The notes: generated from the sequence alone by a model not told the origin. 64,000 nt of DNA from an uncultured Methylophilaceae bacterium (GCA_905618945.1 CAJQTF010000011.1:62001-126000); one strand, 5' to 3'. Counted from the stretch's first letter, positions 13,655 to 26,573 are shown. Program-made: numbers and translations.

Positions 13655-15551
13655 GTTGTTCAGCGGCCTTAGACTCTAATTTCCGATGTTTAGATTTAAG
13701 ATAAACTAATAAAATTGATATTGTCGCTGAGGTTACGCCAGCTATTCTAGTTGCTTGATAAATAGTCTCTGGTCGGGATTCTTTTAGCTTTTCTTTTGCT
13801 TCGTTACTCAGACCATGAATTTCATCATAGCTTACTTCTTTTGGTATTTTTTTATCAAATTGTGCCTTTTGTTTATTAATTTCGTCTTGTTGCCGAATAA
13901 TATAGCCAGAATACTTAGCTAAAATTTCTATTTGATTGCTAATTAATAGATCACTCACGCCTGAGCTGCCAGATAAGCCTATTACTTTTTGGTAGTTAAC
14001 TTCAGGGCGTCTTAAAAGATCAAAAGCTGAATATTCTCTCTCCATTGTTTGCCCTAAATATTTTTTCTGAGTTTTTTTATCAATTTTAGATGGGCTTAAT
14101 ATTAACTTTTTAAGTCGTTTCTCTTCTTTTTGAATGCCCTCCCTTTTCTTACTAAAATTAGCCCAATGATGATCACAAATTAAACCCAATTGTCTCGCTT
14201 GTTCAGTTAGACGTTCATCAGCATTATCTTCTCTTAACAATAGTCTATATTCAGCTCGACTAGTAAACATTCTGTAGGGCTCATTTACACCTCTTGTTAT
14301 TAAATCATCTATTAAAACTCCTATGTAGGCTTGGTCACGGGTCGGAGCCCAACTTTCTTTATCTTGAGCTCTTAATGCCGCATTCATTCCTGCAATTAAA
14401 CCTTGTGCAGCAGCTTCTTCATAACCTGTAGTTCCGTTAATTTGTCCTGCAAAAAATAAACCATTAATTGCTTTAGTCTCTAAGCTCATTTTTAAAGCTC
14501 TTGGATCATAATAATCATATTCTATTGCATATCCAGGTCTTAAAATATGAGCATTCTCTAAGCCTTTTATCGATCTCACTAAATCATTTTGTACATCAAA
14601 TGGTAGGCTTGTTGAGATACCATTAGGGTAAATTTCATTGGTCTCTAAACCTTCTGGCTCTATAAAAATCTGATGGGAATCTTTATCTGCAAAGCGGTGA
14701 ATTTTATCTTCCACAGAAGGACAATAACGTGGACCCACACCTTCTATTTTGCCTGTATACATTGGCGATCGATCTAAGCCTTTACGAATTATTTCATGTG
14801 TTTTTTTATTGGTGCGCGTTATCCAGCAGGATATTTGTTTTGGATGCTTAATAGCGGGATTGATAAATGAAAAATGTGGCGCTGGGACATCCCCAGGTTG
14901 CTCTATCATTTTTGTAAAGTCAACAGATCTACCATCAATTCGTGGTGGTGTGCCTGTTTTAAGCCTACCAACAGGTAAATCTAATTCTTTTAATTTTTGT
15001 GCAAGAATTGAAGCTGATGGGTCGCCTGCTCTACCTGCTTCATAATTTTGTAAGCCAATATGTACTAATCCGCCTAAAAATGTTCCCGCTGTCAAAACAA
15101 CATTACGTGCATAAAAAGATAATCCTATTTTTGTAATAACTCCCTCTATACAATTATCTTTTAAAATAAAATCGTCTACTGATTGTTGGAAAAGCCATAG
15201 ATTAGATTGATTTTCAATTGTTCGGCGAACTACCGCCTTATACAATATGCGATCAGCTTGTGCCCTTGTTGCTCTAACTGCAGGACCTTTGCTTTGATTA
15301 AGAATTCGAAATTGTATGCCAGCTTCATCTGTTGCTCTGGCCATAATGCCGCCCATAGCGTCAATTTCTTTAACTAAATGGCCCTTGCCAATGCCGCCAA
15401 TTGAAGGATTACATGACATTTGTCCTAATGTCTCAATATTATGCGTCAATAATAATGTTTTTTGTCCCATACGAGCAGAAGCTAGGGCTGCTTCTGTACC
15501 TGCATGCCCGCCACCAACAACTATCACATCAAACTTATTTGGAAATTTCAT
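13647..15551 (-). CDS. mnmG: tRNA uridine-5-carboxymethylaminomethyl modification enzyme MnmG
   Basis: 634 aa; [21 protein letters not shown]. Confidence 0.99.
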   Translation of the reverse strand: MKFPNKFDVIVVGGGHAGTEAALASARMGQKTLLLTHNIETLGQMSCNPSIGGIGKGHLVKEIDAMGGIMARATDEAGIQFRILNQSKGPAVRATRAQADRILYKAVVRRTIENQSNLWLFQQSVDDFILKDNCIEGVITKIGLSFYARNVVLTAGTFLGGLVHIGLQNYEAGRAGDPSASILAQKLKELDLPVGRLKTGTPPRIDGRSVDFTKMIEQPGDVPAPHFSFINPAIKHPKQISCWITRTNKKTHEIIRKGLDRSPMYTGKIEGVGPRYCPSVEDKIHRFADKDSHQIFIEPEGLETNEIYPNGISTSLPFDVQNDLVRSIKGLENAHILRPGYAIEYDYYDPRALKMSLETKAINGLFFAGQINGTTGYEEAAAQGLIAGMNAALRAQDKESWAPTRDQAYIGVLIDDLITRGVNEPYRMFTSRAEYRLLLREDNADERLTEQARQLGLICDHHWANFSKKREGIQKEEKRLKKLILSPSKIDKKTQKKYLGQTMEREYSAFDLLRRPEVNYQKVIGLSGSSGVSDLLISNQIEILAKYSGYIIRQQDEINKQKAQFDKKIPKEVSYDEIHGLSNEAKEKLKESRPETIYQATRIAGVTSATISILLVYLKSKHRKLESKAAEQLV

Positions 15552-15607
15552 ATTGATTGAATTATATTTAAAATTGAAATTTTACTTTATTTGTCTTGAT
15601 ATTGATA

Positions 15608-15623
15608 TGTTTCACGTGAAACA
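15608..15623. promoter_or_regulatory. parS centromere site 1
   Basis: Perfect TGTTTCACGTGAAACA, inside a longer palindrome GATATGTTTCACGTGAAACATATC (15604-15627). Confidence 0.95.
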
Positions 15624-15648
15624 TATCAAATTTATTGATTAACTAAAT

Positions 15649-15664
15649 TGTTTCACGTGAAACA
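15649..15664. promoter_or_regulatory. parS centromere site 2
   Basis: Perfect TGTTTCACGTGAAACA, inside AATTGTTTCACGTGAAACAATT (15646-15667). Confidence 0.95.
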
Positions 15665-15665
15665 A

Positions 15666-17018
15666 TTATTTTCCTATACAAAACTGGCTAAATATCTCTC
15701 CTAATAAATCATCAGAAGAAAATTCACCTGTTATAGAAGATAAATACTTTTGCGCAATAGTTAACTCTTCTGCAACCAACTCTGCTGATGCAATGTTGAG
15801 TTGAGCGTTTTGTAAAGAATGGTGAACGTTTTCTAAAGCTTCTAAATGTCTTTTTCGTGCGATAAATTTATTTTCACTTCCTTCTGAATTTTCCTTAAAC
15901 CCCACTTCATTAAGAATTGCTTGTTTTAATAAATCTAACCCCTCTCCTGTTTTGGCCGACATATAGACTATTTGATCATTGTTTAATTGCTGTAATTTAG
16001 CTTTGCTATTAAGTAAATCAATTTTGTTAAAAATCCAAATCTGTTTAATATCTTTTGGTAAACGACCAAGAATCGATTGTTCGTAATCTGTAATACCTTT
16101 ACTTGCTTCCACCAAAAATAAGGCGACGTGGCCCTTTTCTAGCGACGACCATGTTTTTTCAATTCCAAATTTTTCAATAGGATCGTCTGTTTCTCTCAAT
16201 CCAGCAGTATCTATTATATTAAGAGGCATCCCATTTAAATTAATGTCGCTAGTAATAGCATCCCGAGTTGTTCCAGGGATGTCTGTCACAATTGCCTTAT
16301 CTTCTCCAGATAATTGATTCAGCAAGCTTGACTTACCAACATTGGGCTGTCCAACCAGCACTAAACTTATTCCGTCTCTTAATAGCTGGCCCTGCGAAGC
16401 AGCTTGCATAATGTGCATCATAGTCTCAGATAAATGTTGTAATTTATCTTTGACATTTCCTTCGCTAATAAAATCAATATCTTCTTCTGGGAAATCCAAA
16501 CAAGCTTCCACATACATTCTTAATTCTATTAAATTTTTTAATAAGTTATTGATTTCTAAGGAGAATTTTCCAGATAGAGAATTTACTGCGCCTAAGGCTG
16601 CCTCTTCAGTGGAAGCATTAATCAAGTCCGCTACCGATTCCGCTTGAGCTAAATCAATCTTATTATTTAAGTACGCCCTCTTTGTAAAATCTCCAGGCTC
16701 AGCTAATTTAGCGCCATTTTTGAGGCATAAATTTAAAATCGATTGCGTAACCACTGTGCCGCCATGACATTGCAACTCAATAATATCCTCTCCTGTAAAA
16801 GAATGAGGGCCAGAAAAAAATAAAATGAGGCCTTGATCAATTAAGGTACCGTTTAGATCTTTAAAATTATGAAAATTAGCAACACGAGGAACTAAAGTGG
16901 CTCCAGAAATTTTTTGCCCTATCTCTAAAGCGAGCGGCCCTGAAACACGAACAACTCCAATGCCTCCAGCCCCAGGGGCTGTTGATATTGCAGCAATTGT
17001 ATTTGAGCCGTTAAGCAT
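15666..17018 (-). CDS. mnmE: tRNA modification GTPase MnmE
   Basis: 450 aa; GQPNVGKSSLLN, C-terminal FCIGK. Confidence 0.99.
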   Translation of the reverse strand: MLNGSNTIAAISTAPGAGGIGVVRVSGPLALEIGQKISGATLVPRVANFHNFKDLNGTLIDQGLILFFSGPHSFTGEDIIELQCHGGTVVTQSILNLCLKNGAKLAEPGDFTKRAYLNNKIDLAQAESVADLINASTEEAALGAVNSLSGKFSLEINNLLKNLIELRMYVEACLDFPEEDIDFISEGNVKDKLQHLSETMMHIMQAASQGQLLRDGISLVLVGQPNVGKSSLLNQLSGEDKAIVTDIPGTTRDAITSDINLNGMPLNIIDTAGLRETDDPIEKFGIEKTWSSLEKGHVALFLVEASKGITDYEQSILGRLPKDIKQIWIFNKIDLLNSKAKLQQLNNDQIVYMSAKTGEGLDLLKQAILNEVGFKENSEGSENKFIARKRHLEALENVHHSLQNAQLNIASAELVAEELTIAQKYLSSITGEFSSDDLLGEIFSQFCIGK

Positions 17019-18669
17019 TACCTTTCTTTTTTAACGCTTCAGCATGTATTTTTTTATTGACATACCACTGTTGAGCAATAGATAAAATATTATTCACTAG
17101 CCAATATAAAACTAAGCCGGCTGGAAAGAAGAAAAAGAAGAAACTAAATATTATAGGCATCATCATCATTAACCTAGCTTGCATGGGATCAGTTGGCTTT
17201 GGATTTAATTTAGTTTGTAAAAACATGGAAGCCGCCATTAAGATTGGAAGTGGACCTATACCAGCAGCCCATAAACTACCAAATAGCGTATCTGGTTTGG
17301 ATAAATCATCTAACCACATAAACGATGCACCTCTTAGTTCAACTGAGCCAAGTAAGACCCAATATAGAGCAATAAAAACTGGTATTTGAACCAAAATCGG
17401 CAAACAGCCCCCCAATGGATTAATTTTTTCAGTTTTATAAAGCGCCATCATTGCTTGTTGCATTTTTTGTTTATCGTCACCAAATTTTTCTTTCATGCTT
17501 TGCAATCTAGGAGCTAACTCTCTCATTTGCCCCATCGATTTATAGCTTGCAGCTGATAAGGGATAAAACATAAGCTTAATTAAAACTGTTAAAAGAATTA
17601 TTGAAAGTCCCCAATTGCTAACAATTTTATGAATACCAGTTAGCACAGAAAATAAGGGGGACGCTATAAAGTGAAGTATTCCGTAATCAACTACGTAATT
17701 CATGCCAGTTGCTGCTTGATTAAGCGCCTCTTTGGCCTGTGGACCTGCAAATAAAGAAGTTGAAAAATTTATCGTTTCACCTTCTAGAATATTTGGCAAT
17801 TTCGCAATCAACCCAACTGAATACATATTCTCTGATATTTTTTTCGTATAAAACTCTCGTTCCGAATCTCCAGATAAAATCCATGAAGCTGCGAAATAAC
17901 GCTGAATAATTCCAATCCAACCATTATTCGATATTTTAGAAAAAGATTTTTTATCCACATCAGAAAAATCTAATTTTTCAAACTTTTCTTTTTCTGTAAA
18001 AAAAGCCGGGCCTGTAAAGGTTGGCATCATTGCCGAGCCTTGGCTTGAAACACCATCATGGACAAATTGAAAATATGCAGAAGGGTTTATAATATTATTT
18101 GATTTGTTTTTTATTTCAAATTTTGTACTTATTAAGTAACTGTCTCGATTGAATTCATATATTTTTTTTACCCTTACTTCAGAATTTTCATATATCAATG
18201 GCACGATTAATTTATCAGAATCCATTTGATATGATTGTTGAGCAGACGTAAATTTTGATTTATGAGTGGGAAGTCCCTCGCCAAGCAACCCAGATTGAGC
18301 AACATAAAATAAAGGGTTTCCGACATCAGTCATTAAAATATACTTACCCTGGGAATCTTCGGATTGATGATTATTAAATTTAAGTTCACGAATATCGCCA
18401 CCAGAAGTATTGATAGTTAATGATAATAAATCAGTATTGACCTTTATTGGCAAGCCAGCACTGAGTGAAAATTTTGCTGTTGACTGGGGTAAATTATTTT
18501 TGGCAATTAAGCTCGTTGAGGGCTTAGGAAGGCTTGCGTCAACATTGACAAGTTGATCGTCAACATTGGCAGATTGTTCTATATCAACACTTTGTTTTGT
18601 AAATGAATCCCAAAGCAACATCAAAGAAAAAGAGAAAATAACAAATAAAATTAAACGTTTCGTATCCAT
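17011..18669 (-). CDS. yidC: Membrane protein insertase YidC
   Basis: 552 aa; MDTKRLILFVIFSFSLMLLWD and conserved C-terminal membrane core. Confidence 0.98.
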   Translation of the reverse strand: MDTKRLILFVIFSFSLMLLWDSFTKQSVDIEQSANVDDQLVNVDASLPKPSTSLIAKNNLPQSTAKFSLSAGLPIKVNTDLLSLTINTSGGDIRELKFNNHQSEDSQGKYILMTDVGNPLFYVAQSGLLGEGLPTHKSKFTSAQQSYQMDSDKLIVPLIYENSEVRVKKIYEFNRDSYLISTKFEIKNKSNNIINPSAYFQFVHDGVSSQGSAMMPTFTGPAFFTEKEKFEKLDFSDVDKKSFSKISNNGWIGIIQRYFAASWILSGDSEREFYTKKISENMYSVGLIAKLPNILEGETINFSTSLFAGPQAKEALNQAATGMNYVVDYGILHFIASPLFSVLTGIHKIVSNWGLSIILLTVLIKLMFYPLSAASYKSMGQMRELAPRLQSMKEKFGDDKQKMQQAMMALYKTEKINPLGGCLPILVQIPVFIALYWVLLGSVELRGASFMWLDDLSKPDTLFGSLWAAGIGPLPILMAASMFLQTKLNPKPTDPMQARLMMMMPIIFSFFFFFFPAGLVLYWLVNNILSIAQQWYVNKKIHAEALKKKGNA

Positions 18670-18687
18670 ACTGTCCTTAAATTAATA

Positions 18688-18897
18688 TTATGGTGTTGGG
18701 TCAAAGCCGCCATTTGAGCCAGGCCGACATTTACTTATTCTTTTAATACCTAGCCAAAATCCTTTTAAAACACCATGTTTTTCTAAACATTCAATTGTAT
18801 ACATCGAACAGGTAGGTGTATACCTACATCTTGAAACAAAAAAAGGGCTTAAACATAGTTGATAAAATTTAATAAAGAAAATTAATAAAAATCTCAT
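18688..18897 (-). CDS. yidD: Membrane protein insertion efficiency factor YidD
   Basis: 69 aa; YQLCLSPFF...CRYTPTCSMYTIECLEKHG. Confidence 0.96.
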   Translation of the reverse strand: MRFLLIFFIKFYQLCLSPFFVSRCRYTPTCSMYTIECLEKHGVLKGFWLGIKRISKCRPGSNGGFDPTP

Positions 18898-19232
18898 AAT
18901 GGGAGGCCTTTAATCAAATTTGAAATCTCAAGCTCAATTTGTTTCAAATTTTTTTTAGAAAAAGTTTTATGGACCCTTACAACTATATCGAATGGAGCCT
19001 TAAAAGGAAGTTGTTTTTTTAAGGCCTCTCTCAATAAGCGCCGCATATAATTTCTTCTTACTGATAATTTTTGAATTTTACTGCTTATAACGTAGCCTAA
19101 TCGATGATGTGCTTTAGAATTGGGAGCATAATGAAAGTATATATGGGAAGATGACAATCTCTTTCTAAAATTAAAAACAGAAGAAAAATCTTCTGAATTT
19201 CGTAACTTTATTAATTTATACTTTGATAGAAT
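18894..19232 (-). CDS. rnpA: Ribonuclease P protein component; N-terminus extended upstream of the track's TTG start
   Basis: RnpA core SVRRNYMRRLLREA; upstream in-frame LRNSEDFSSVFNFRKRL matches the expected RnpA N-terminus. Best-placed start is ATT at 19232 with an AGGA 9 nt upstream. Confidence 0.85.
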   Translation of the reverse strand: MLSKYKLIKLRNSEDFSSVFNFRKRLSSSHIYFHYAPNSKAHHRLGYVISSKIQKLSVRRNYMRRLLREALKKQLPFKAPFDIVVRVHKTFSKKNLKQIELEISNLIKGLPL

Positions 19233-19235
19233 AAA

Positions 19236-19370
19236 TTAAATTCCTAAACGAACTCTTCCTTTGGCTCTTCTAGAGGCAATAACATTACGCCCTCCCCTTG
19301 TTTTCATTCTAACTAAAAAACCATGGGTCCTTGCGCGTTTAACTTTTGATGGTTGATAAGTACGTTTCAT
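19236..19370 (-). CDS. rpmH: Ribosomal protein bL34
   Basis: 44 aa read by hand: [44 protein letters not shown]; too short for the ORF track. Confidence 0.98.
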   Translation of the reverse strand: MKRTYQPSKVKRARTHGFLVRMKTRGGRNVIASRRAKGRVRLGI

Positions 19371-19464
19371 ATCAGTGTTCCAGTCCTTTAATTGAAGCCG
19401 AAGAATACTCTTCCAGCCAACTTATGTCAATAATTATACCCTATAATTTAATTTCAAAAGCCTG

Positions 19465-19473
19465 TGGATAACT
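19465..19473 (-). promoter_or_regulatory. DnaA box upstream of dnaA
   Basis: TGTGGATAA, i.e. perfect TTATCCACA on the minus strand. Confidence 0.8.
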
Positions 19474-19516
19474 TTAGAAAATTAGGCTAATATAAGTAAA
19501 AAAAAAGTATTCTATT

Positions 19517-20854
19517 TTGACGATAAACGAAAAACAATTTTGGCCACTATGTTTAGAGCAATTTGCTAAAGACTTAACCAAGCAACAATTAAACACATGG
19601 ATCAAACCCTTAGAATTTAAAATTCAAGGTAATAAAGCACAAATTATTGCACCCAACCAATTTGTTTTACAGTGGGTAAAAGAAAAATTTTCGAATAAAA
19701 TTCAAGTCTTAACTAAAGAACATTTAAATGTTGTTGTAGTTGAATATATTGTTAATGGTAAAACAAAAACTAAAATTCCATCTGAGATTCAGCCAAAACT
19801 AAATAATATTGCTTTAAAAATCCCCGGAAATAAATCTACTGGACTAAATACAGCCTTCCATTTTGAAAATTTTGTTACTGGTAAAGCAAATCAACTAGCG
19901 ACGGCGGCTGCAAAACAAATTGCAGAAAATCCAGGTACAGCCTATAACCCATTATTTATATATGGTGGTGTTGGCTTAGGGAAAACGCACTTAATGCACG
20001 CGATAGGTAATCATCTTAAAGGCTTACAGCCAGAAGCAAAAATTAAATACCTACATGCCGAAAGATATGTGCACGATGTTGTAAAAGCTTATGAAAATAA
20101 AGCCTTTGATAGTTTTAAAAAAATTTACCACTCTTTAGATTTATTATTAATAGATGACATACAATTTATTGGGAAAAAAAATAGAACCCAAGAAGAGTTT
20201 TTTTATGCATTTAATACACTTATTGAAAATAAAAAACAGATTATTATTACTTGTGACCATTACCCAAAAGAAATTCCAGGTGTTGACGAACGTTTAAGAA
20301 CTCGTTTTAGTTGGGGCCTTACTGTAGCAATAGATCCACCAGAACTTGAAATGCGAGTGGCTATTTTATTAAAAAAAGCAGAAGAAAATAAGATTTCACT
20401 ACCGGAAGATGTTGCTTTTTTTGTCGCAAAACAAATCCGCTCAAATGTTAGAGAATTGGAAGGCGCTCTGAATAGAATTGTAGCAATGTCTAATTTTACA
20501 GGCCGCATTATTGATACAACTCTAGCAAAAGAATCATTACGTGATTTAATAGCGGTAAGGGGTAGACAGGTAAGCGTTGAAAATATTCAGAAAACTGTTG
20601 CAGAATACTATAAAATTAAGATAGTTGATATTTTAAGCAAGAAACGTTCAAGAAACTTTTCTCGCCCAAGACAATTAGCTATGTGCCTAACAAGAGAATT
20701 AACAAATTTAAGCTTTCCAGAGATTGGGGCAGCTTTTGGTGGAAGACACCACACAACAATAATGCATGCTTGTGATGAAATTGAAAATTTGAGACTAAAC
20801 GATCAGAATATTGGGCAAGATTTAGGTTTTTTAACTCAGGTTTTAAGAGGATAA
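19517..20854 (+). CDS. dnaA: Chromosomal replication initiator DnaA (TTG start)
   Basis: 445 aa; GGVGLGKTHLMHAIGN; C-terminal FGGRHHTTIMHA DnaA-box-binding motif. Confidence 0.99.
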   Translation: MTINEKQFWPLCLEQFAKDLTKQQLNTWIKPLEFKIQGNKAQIIAPNQFVLQWVKEKFSNKIQVLTKEHLNVVVVEYIVNGKTKTKIPSEIQPKLNNIALKIPGNKSTGLNTAFHFENFVTGKANQLATAAAKQIAENPGTAYNPLFIYGGVGLGKTHLMHAIGNHLKGLQPEAKIKYLHAERYVHDVVKAYENKAFDSFKKIYHSLDLLLIDDIQFIGKKNRTQEEFFYAFNTLIENKKQIIITCDHYPKEIPGVDERLRTRFSWGLTVAIDPPELEMRVAILLKKAEENKISLPEDVAFFVAKQIRSNVRELEGALNRIVAMSNFTGRIIDTTLAKESLRDLIAVRGRQVSVENIQKTVAEYYKIKIVDILSKKRSRNFSRPRQLAMCLTRELTNLSFPEIGAAFGGRHHTTIMHACDEIENLRLNDQNIGQDLGFLTQVLRG

Positions 20855-21073
20855 TGTATATCGTGTGAATTACTTGTGGACAAAAAAAGAGTAACGCAAA
20901 ATATAATGGTAAAAAAAAAGTTACCCACAATACGTGCACAGTAAAAAACATATGAATACATAGGAATCAAAGTCTGTTAACTGTTTCTTTTTAATAGGGA
21001 AATTTAACAAAACTAGTAAAACAGAGGCTATTATTATTATTATTATTTTATATAAAGAAAAAACTATAAAACC
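20855..21073. other. Probable oriC (dnaA-dnaN intergenic)
   Basis: Near-consensus DnaA boxes TGTGGACAA (20875-20883) and TTACCCACA (20921-20929); AT-rich CTA(TTA)5TTTTATATAAA tract at 21028-21054; flanked by strand switch. Confidence 0.7.
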
Positions 21074-22174
21074 ATGAATATAAAAATCGATAGAGAATTA
21101 CTACTCAAACCACTTGGAAATGTATCAGGCATAGTCGAAAAAAGGCATGCATTACCAATACTTTCAAATCTATTATTAGAGAGCAATCAAGGAACATTAA
21201 AATTTACAGCTACAGATCTTGAAATGCAAATCTCTACACACATTAAAACAGAACTATCAGATGATTTTCAAATAACTGTATCAGCAAAAAAATTATTCGA
21301 CATTACAAGGGCTCTCCCGAATGATAGTAAAATTGATATTCAAATTGAAGAAAATAAAGTAGTGGTTAAAGCAAAAAAAAGTCGATTTAATTTACAAACA
21401 TTGCCACCTCAAGACTACCCTGTAATGAAAAAAGACGAAAACGATACTGTGGAACTACAAATACCCCAGAAAGATTTTAAAGCTTTATTAAAACAAGTTG
21501 ATTTTTCTATGGCACAACAAGATATTAGATATTATCTTAATGGTTTATTAATAGAGGTTAAAGAAAATAATATAAACATTGTGGGCACAGATGGACACAG
21601 ATTAAGCTTTACATCTTTAGCGTTGAAAGTACCGACCCAAGCCTCACAAGTTATTGTTCCTAGAAAAACCATTGTAGAATTAGTGAAGTTATTAAAAGAT
21701 ACGGACGATCCTTTAGAGATAAGCTTTTCTGGCAACCAAGTACACTTCAAATTTAATGATATTGATATGATAACTAAAATAATTGACGGTAAATTTCCAG
21801 ATTACAGCCGAGTTATTCCAGAGGGGCATATTAATTCGTTTAATATAAATCGCACATTGTTATTAGACTCAATGTTGAGGGCCTCTATCTTATCAAATGA
21901 TAAATATAGGGGAATAAGAATGGTTGTAGAAGAAAACAATTTAAAACTAGTAAGCAACAACAGCGAACAAGAACAAGCCGAAGAGGAGCTAGAGATCGAT
22001 TACAAGGGCGAGAAAATTGATATCGGTTTTAATGTTACTTACTTAATTGATGTTTTAACAAATATTCAATCCGATCAATTAAATATTGCGTTCAAAGATT
22101 CTGCAAGCAGTTGTTTGGTAACAATTCCAAACGACGAAAAATATAAGTATGTTGTAATGCCAATGCGCATTTAA
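21074..22174 (+). CDS. dnaN: DNA polymerase III beta clamp
   Basis: 366 aa, C-terminal YVVMPMRI. Confidence 0.99.
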   Translation: MNIKIDRELLLKPLGNVSGIVEKRHALPILSNLLLESNQGTLKFTATDLEMQISTHIKTELSDDFQITVSAKKLFDITRALPNDSKIDIQIEENKVVVKAKKSRFNLQTLPPQDYPVMKKDENDTVELQIPQKDFKALLKQVDFSMAQQDIRYYLNGLLIEVKENNINIVGTDGHRLSFTSLALKVPTQASQVIVPRKTIVELVKLLKDTDDPLEISFSGNQVHFKFNDIDMITKIIDGKFPDYSRVIPEGHINSFNINRTLLLDSMLRASILSNDKYRGIRMVVEENNLKLVSNNSEQEQAEEELEIDYKGEKIDIGFNVTYLIDVLTNIQSDQLNIAFKDSASSCLVTIPNDEKYKYVVMPMRI

Positions 22175-24607
<2,433 letters not shown>

Positions 24608-24615
24608 GATAATAA

Positions 24616-25521
24616 ATGACCCTTAGTGAATTGAGATTTATCGTTGCTTTAGCCCGCGAAAAAAATTTTCGTAAGGCGGCTGAAAAATCGTTTGTCAGCC
24701 AGCCAGCGCTTAGTTTAGGAATAAAAAAAATAGAAGAGGAGTTAAGTGTATCTTTATTTGAGAGAAGTGTTGGGGCAGGCGGCGACGTTAAAATTACCCC
24801 AATCGGTCAAAAAATAATTGACCAGGCAATAATTGTGTTAAATGAAGCCTCAAAAATAAAAGACTTGTCTGCCAATGGCGATAAACAACTTGATCTCCCA
24901 TTTAAGCTGGGTTTAATTTATTCTATCGCACCCTATTTATTGCCATTAATAATTCCAGAACTAAGAAAATATGCACCCAATATGCCACTCCAAGCTCACG
25001 AAAACATTACAAAAAATATAGAAACTGAATTAAAGTCAGGAAGTATTGACGCAGCTGTGATTGCTCTCCCATTCGATATTCCAGGCATTGAAATTGAAAT
25101 ATTATATGATGAACCATTTGTTGTTATAGTGCCCTTAAGCCATCGTTGGAACGTACAAAACAAAATTAAAGCTAAAGACTTAGCCCAAGAAAAAGTTTTA
25201 TTATTAGATAAAACACATTGTTTTAGCAATCAAGTAACTGAGGCTTGCCCCGGTCTTTCAAAAAATAGTGAGATTCAATTAGGAAATTCTTTAGAATATA
25301 TTAGAAGTATGGTCGCTTCAGATTTAGGTATTTCGGTATTACCTCAAAGTGCAACCACAGTGAAACATAATAACCCACTAGTTAAAATAATCTCTTTTGA
25401 GGACCCTATCCCTTTTAGAAGAGTTGCATTGGCTTACAGAAAAAGTGGGGTAAAAACAGAAGCAGTAACAAAAATTGTGGAGGTTATTAAATCTTTAGAT
25501 TTTCCTAAGTTACATATTTAA
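24616..25521 (+). CDS. oxyR: LysR-family regulator, OxyR-like peroxide sensor
   Basis: 301 aa; LysR HTH N-terminus; LLLDKTHCFSNQVTEAC matches OxyR Cys199/Cys208 spacing. Confidence 0.8.
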   Translation: MTLSELRFIVALAREKNFRKAAEKSFVSQPALSLGIKKIEEELSVSLFERSVGAGGDVKITPIGQKIIDQAIIVLNEASKIKDLSANGDKQLDLPFKLGLIYSIAPYLLPLIIPELRKYAPNMPLQAHENITKNIETELKSGSIDAAVIALPFDIPGIEIEILYDEPFVVIVPLSHRWNVQNKIKAKDLAQEKVLLLDKTHCFSNQVTEACPGLSKNSEIQLGNSLEYIRSMVASDLGISVLPQSATTVKHNNPLVKIISFEDPIPFRRVALAYRKSGVKTEAVTKIVEVIKSLDFPKLHI

Positions 25522-26432
25522 GATAAGAGTTTGCTTATAATTATTTCAGATTGATTCAAAATAAAGTCTTTTAATAGGTCTACGGATCGATTGATTGACA
25601 TAGGGTTTAAAGTAACAACGTGCCATTTGCGATTAATAGGTGTATCTATTACATCCAGTACTTTAAGTTGCCCATTTTTCAGCTCGTTTGAAATGGTATG
25701 CTGTGAAACAAAAGAAATGCCTAGTTCTGCTATTACTGCTTGTTTTATACTTTCATTGCTCGACATTTCCATAATAATATTAGGCTGAATATCATGATCG
25801 TTAATGAAGGTTTCCATGTGTGCTCTTGTACCAGAGCCCTTTTCTCGACTTATAAAATCAAAATCTTTTAATACTTCAGGCTGAATTTTTCTTAGCTTTG
25901 TTAATGGATGATTAAGATTTGCAATAAAGACATGAGGGTGATTGGTGATTGTATAAACTTTAGTGTCAATTTCTTTTGGTACTAAGCCCATTATGGCGAT
26001 GTCAATGTCTCCATCCCTTAGAAGATTAACGAGTTGCTCCCGATTTCTTATCTCTAGTATTATTTTATATTCTGAATGCCTCTCTCTGAATTGCTTAAGA
26101 ACTTGGGGTAAAAAATATTGAGCTGTACTTATAATACCAACCTTTATGATTTCAACACGATTTCCTTTAAGCTGTTTAATAACCTTTTCACTTTCGTTTA
26201 ATGTTTGCAAAATATGGCGAGCATGATTTAAGAAATATTCCCCTGCAGAAGAAAGCTTTAACTTCCTCCCTTCTTTTATAAACAAAGGGGCATCTACTTG
26301 TAATTCAATCTCTTTAATTTGCATAGATATTGCTGGCGGTGAAATATGTACCTCTTCAGCTGCGCGGGTAAAATTCAGATGTTTTGCAGCAGATACAAAG
26401 ATACGGAGTTGTCGAGAAGAAATATTTAACAT
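25518..26432 (-). CDS. cbbR: LysR-family regulator, CbbR-like
   Basis: 304 aa; LysR HTH; divergent from FBPase/PRK genes. Confidence 0.8.
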   Translation of the reverse strand: MLNISSRQLRIFVSAAKHLNFTRAAEEVHISPPAISMQIKEIELQVDAPLFIKEGRKLKLSSAGEYFLNHARHILQTLNESEKVIKQLKGNRVEIIKVGIISTAQYFLPQVLKQFRERHSEYKIILEIRNREQLVNLLRDGDIDIAIMGLVPKEIDTKVYTITNHPHVFIANLNHPLTKLRKIQPEVLKDFDFISREKGSGTRAHMETFINDHDIQPNIIMEMSSNESIKQAVIAELGISFVSQHTISNELKNGQLKVLDVIDTPINRKWHVVTLNPMSINRSVDLLKDFILNQSEIIISKLLS

Positions 26433-26573
26433 TAAGAATATCTTATAATTAAAGTAATTAAATTAAAGTTTACCTTAATATAAAAATTGACTAAAGTAAA
26501 TTTTTTAATTTAATTAAAATTAAAGCTAAAACATTAAAGCTTTCAGATTGTTTAACAATAAAGAAGACAATAA

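Noticed and set aside
15316-15642. 108-aa plus-strand ORF antisense to mnmG
   Set aside because: Antisense to a well-conserved gene; its C-terminus (MFHVKH) is just the parS palindrome translated.
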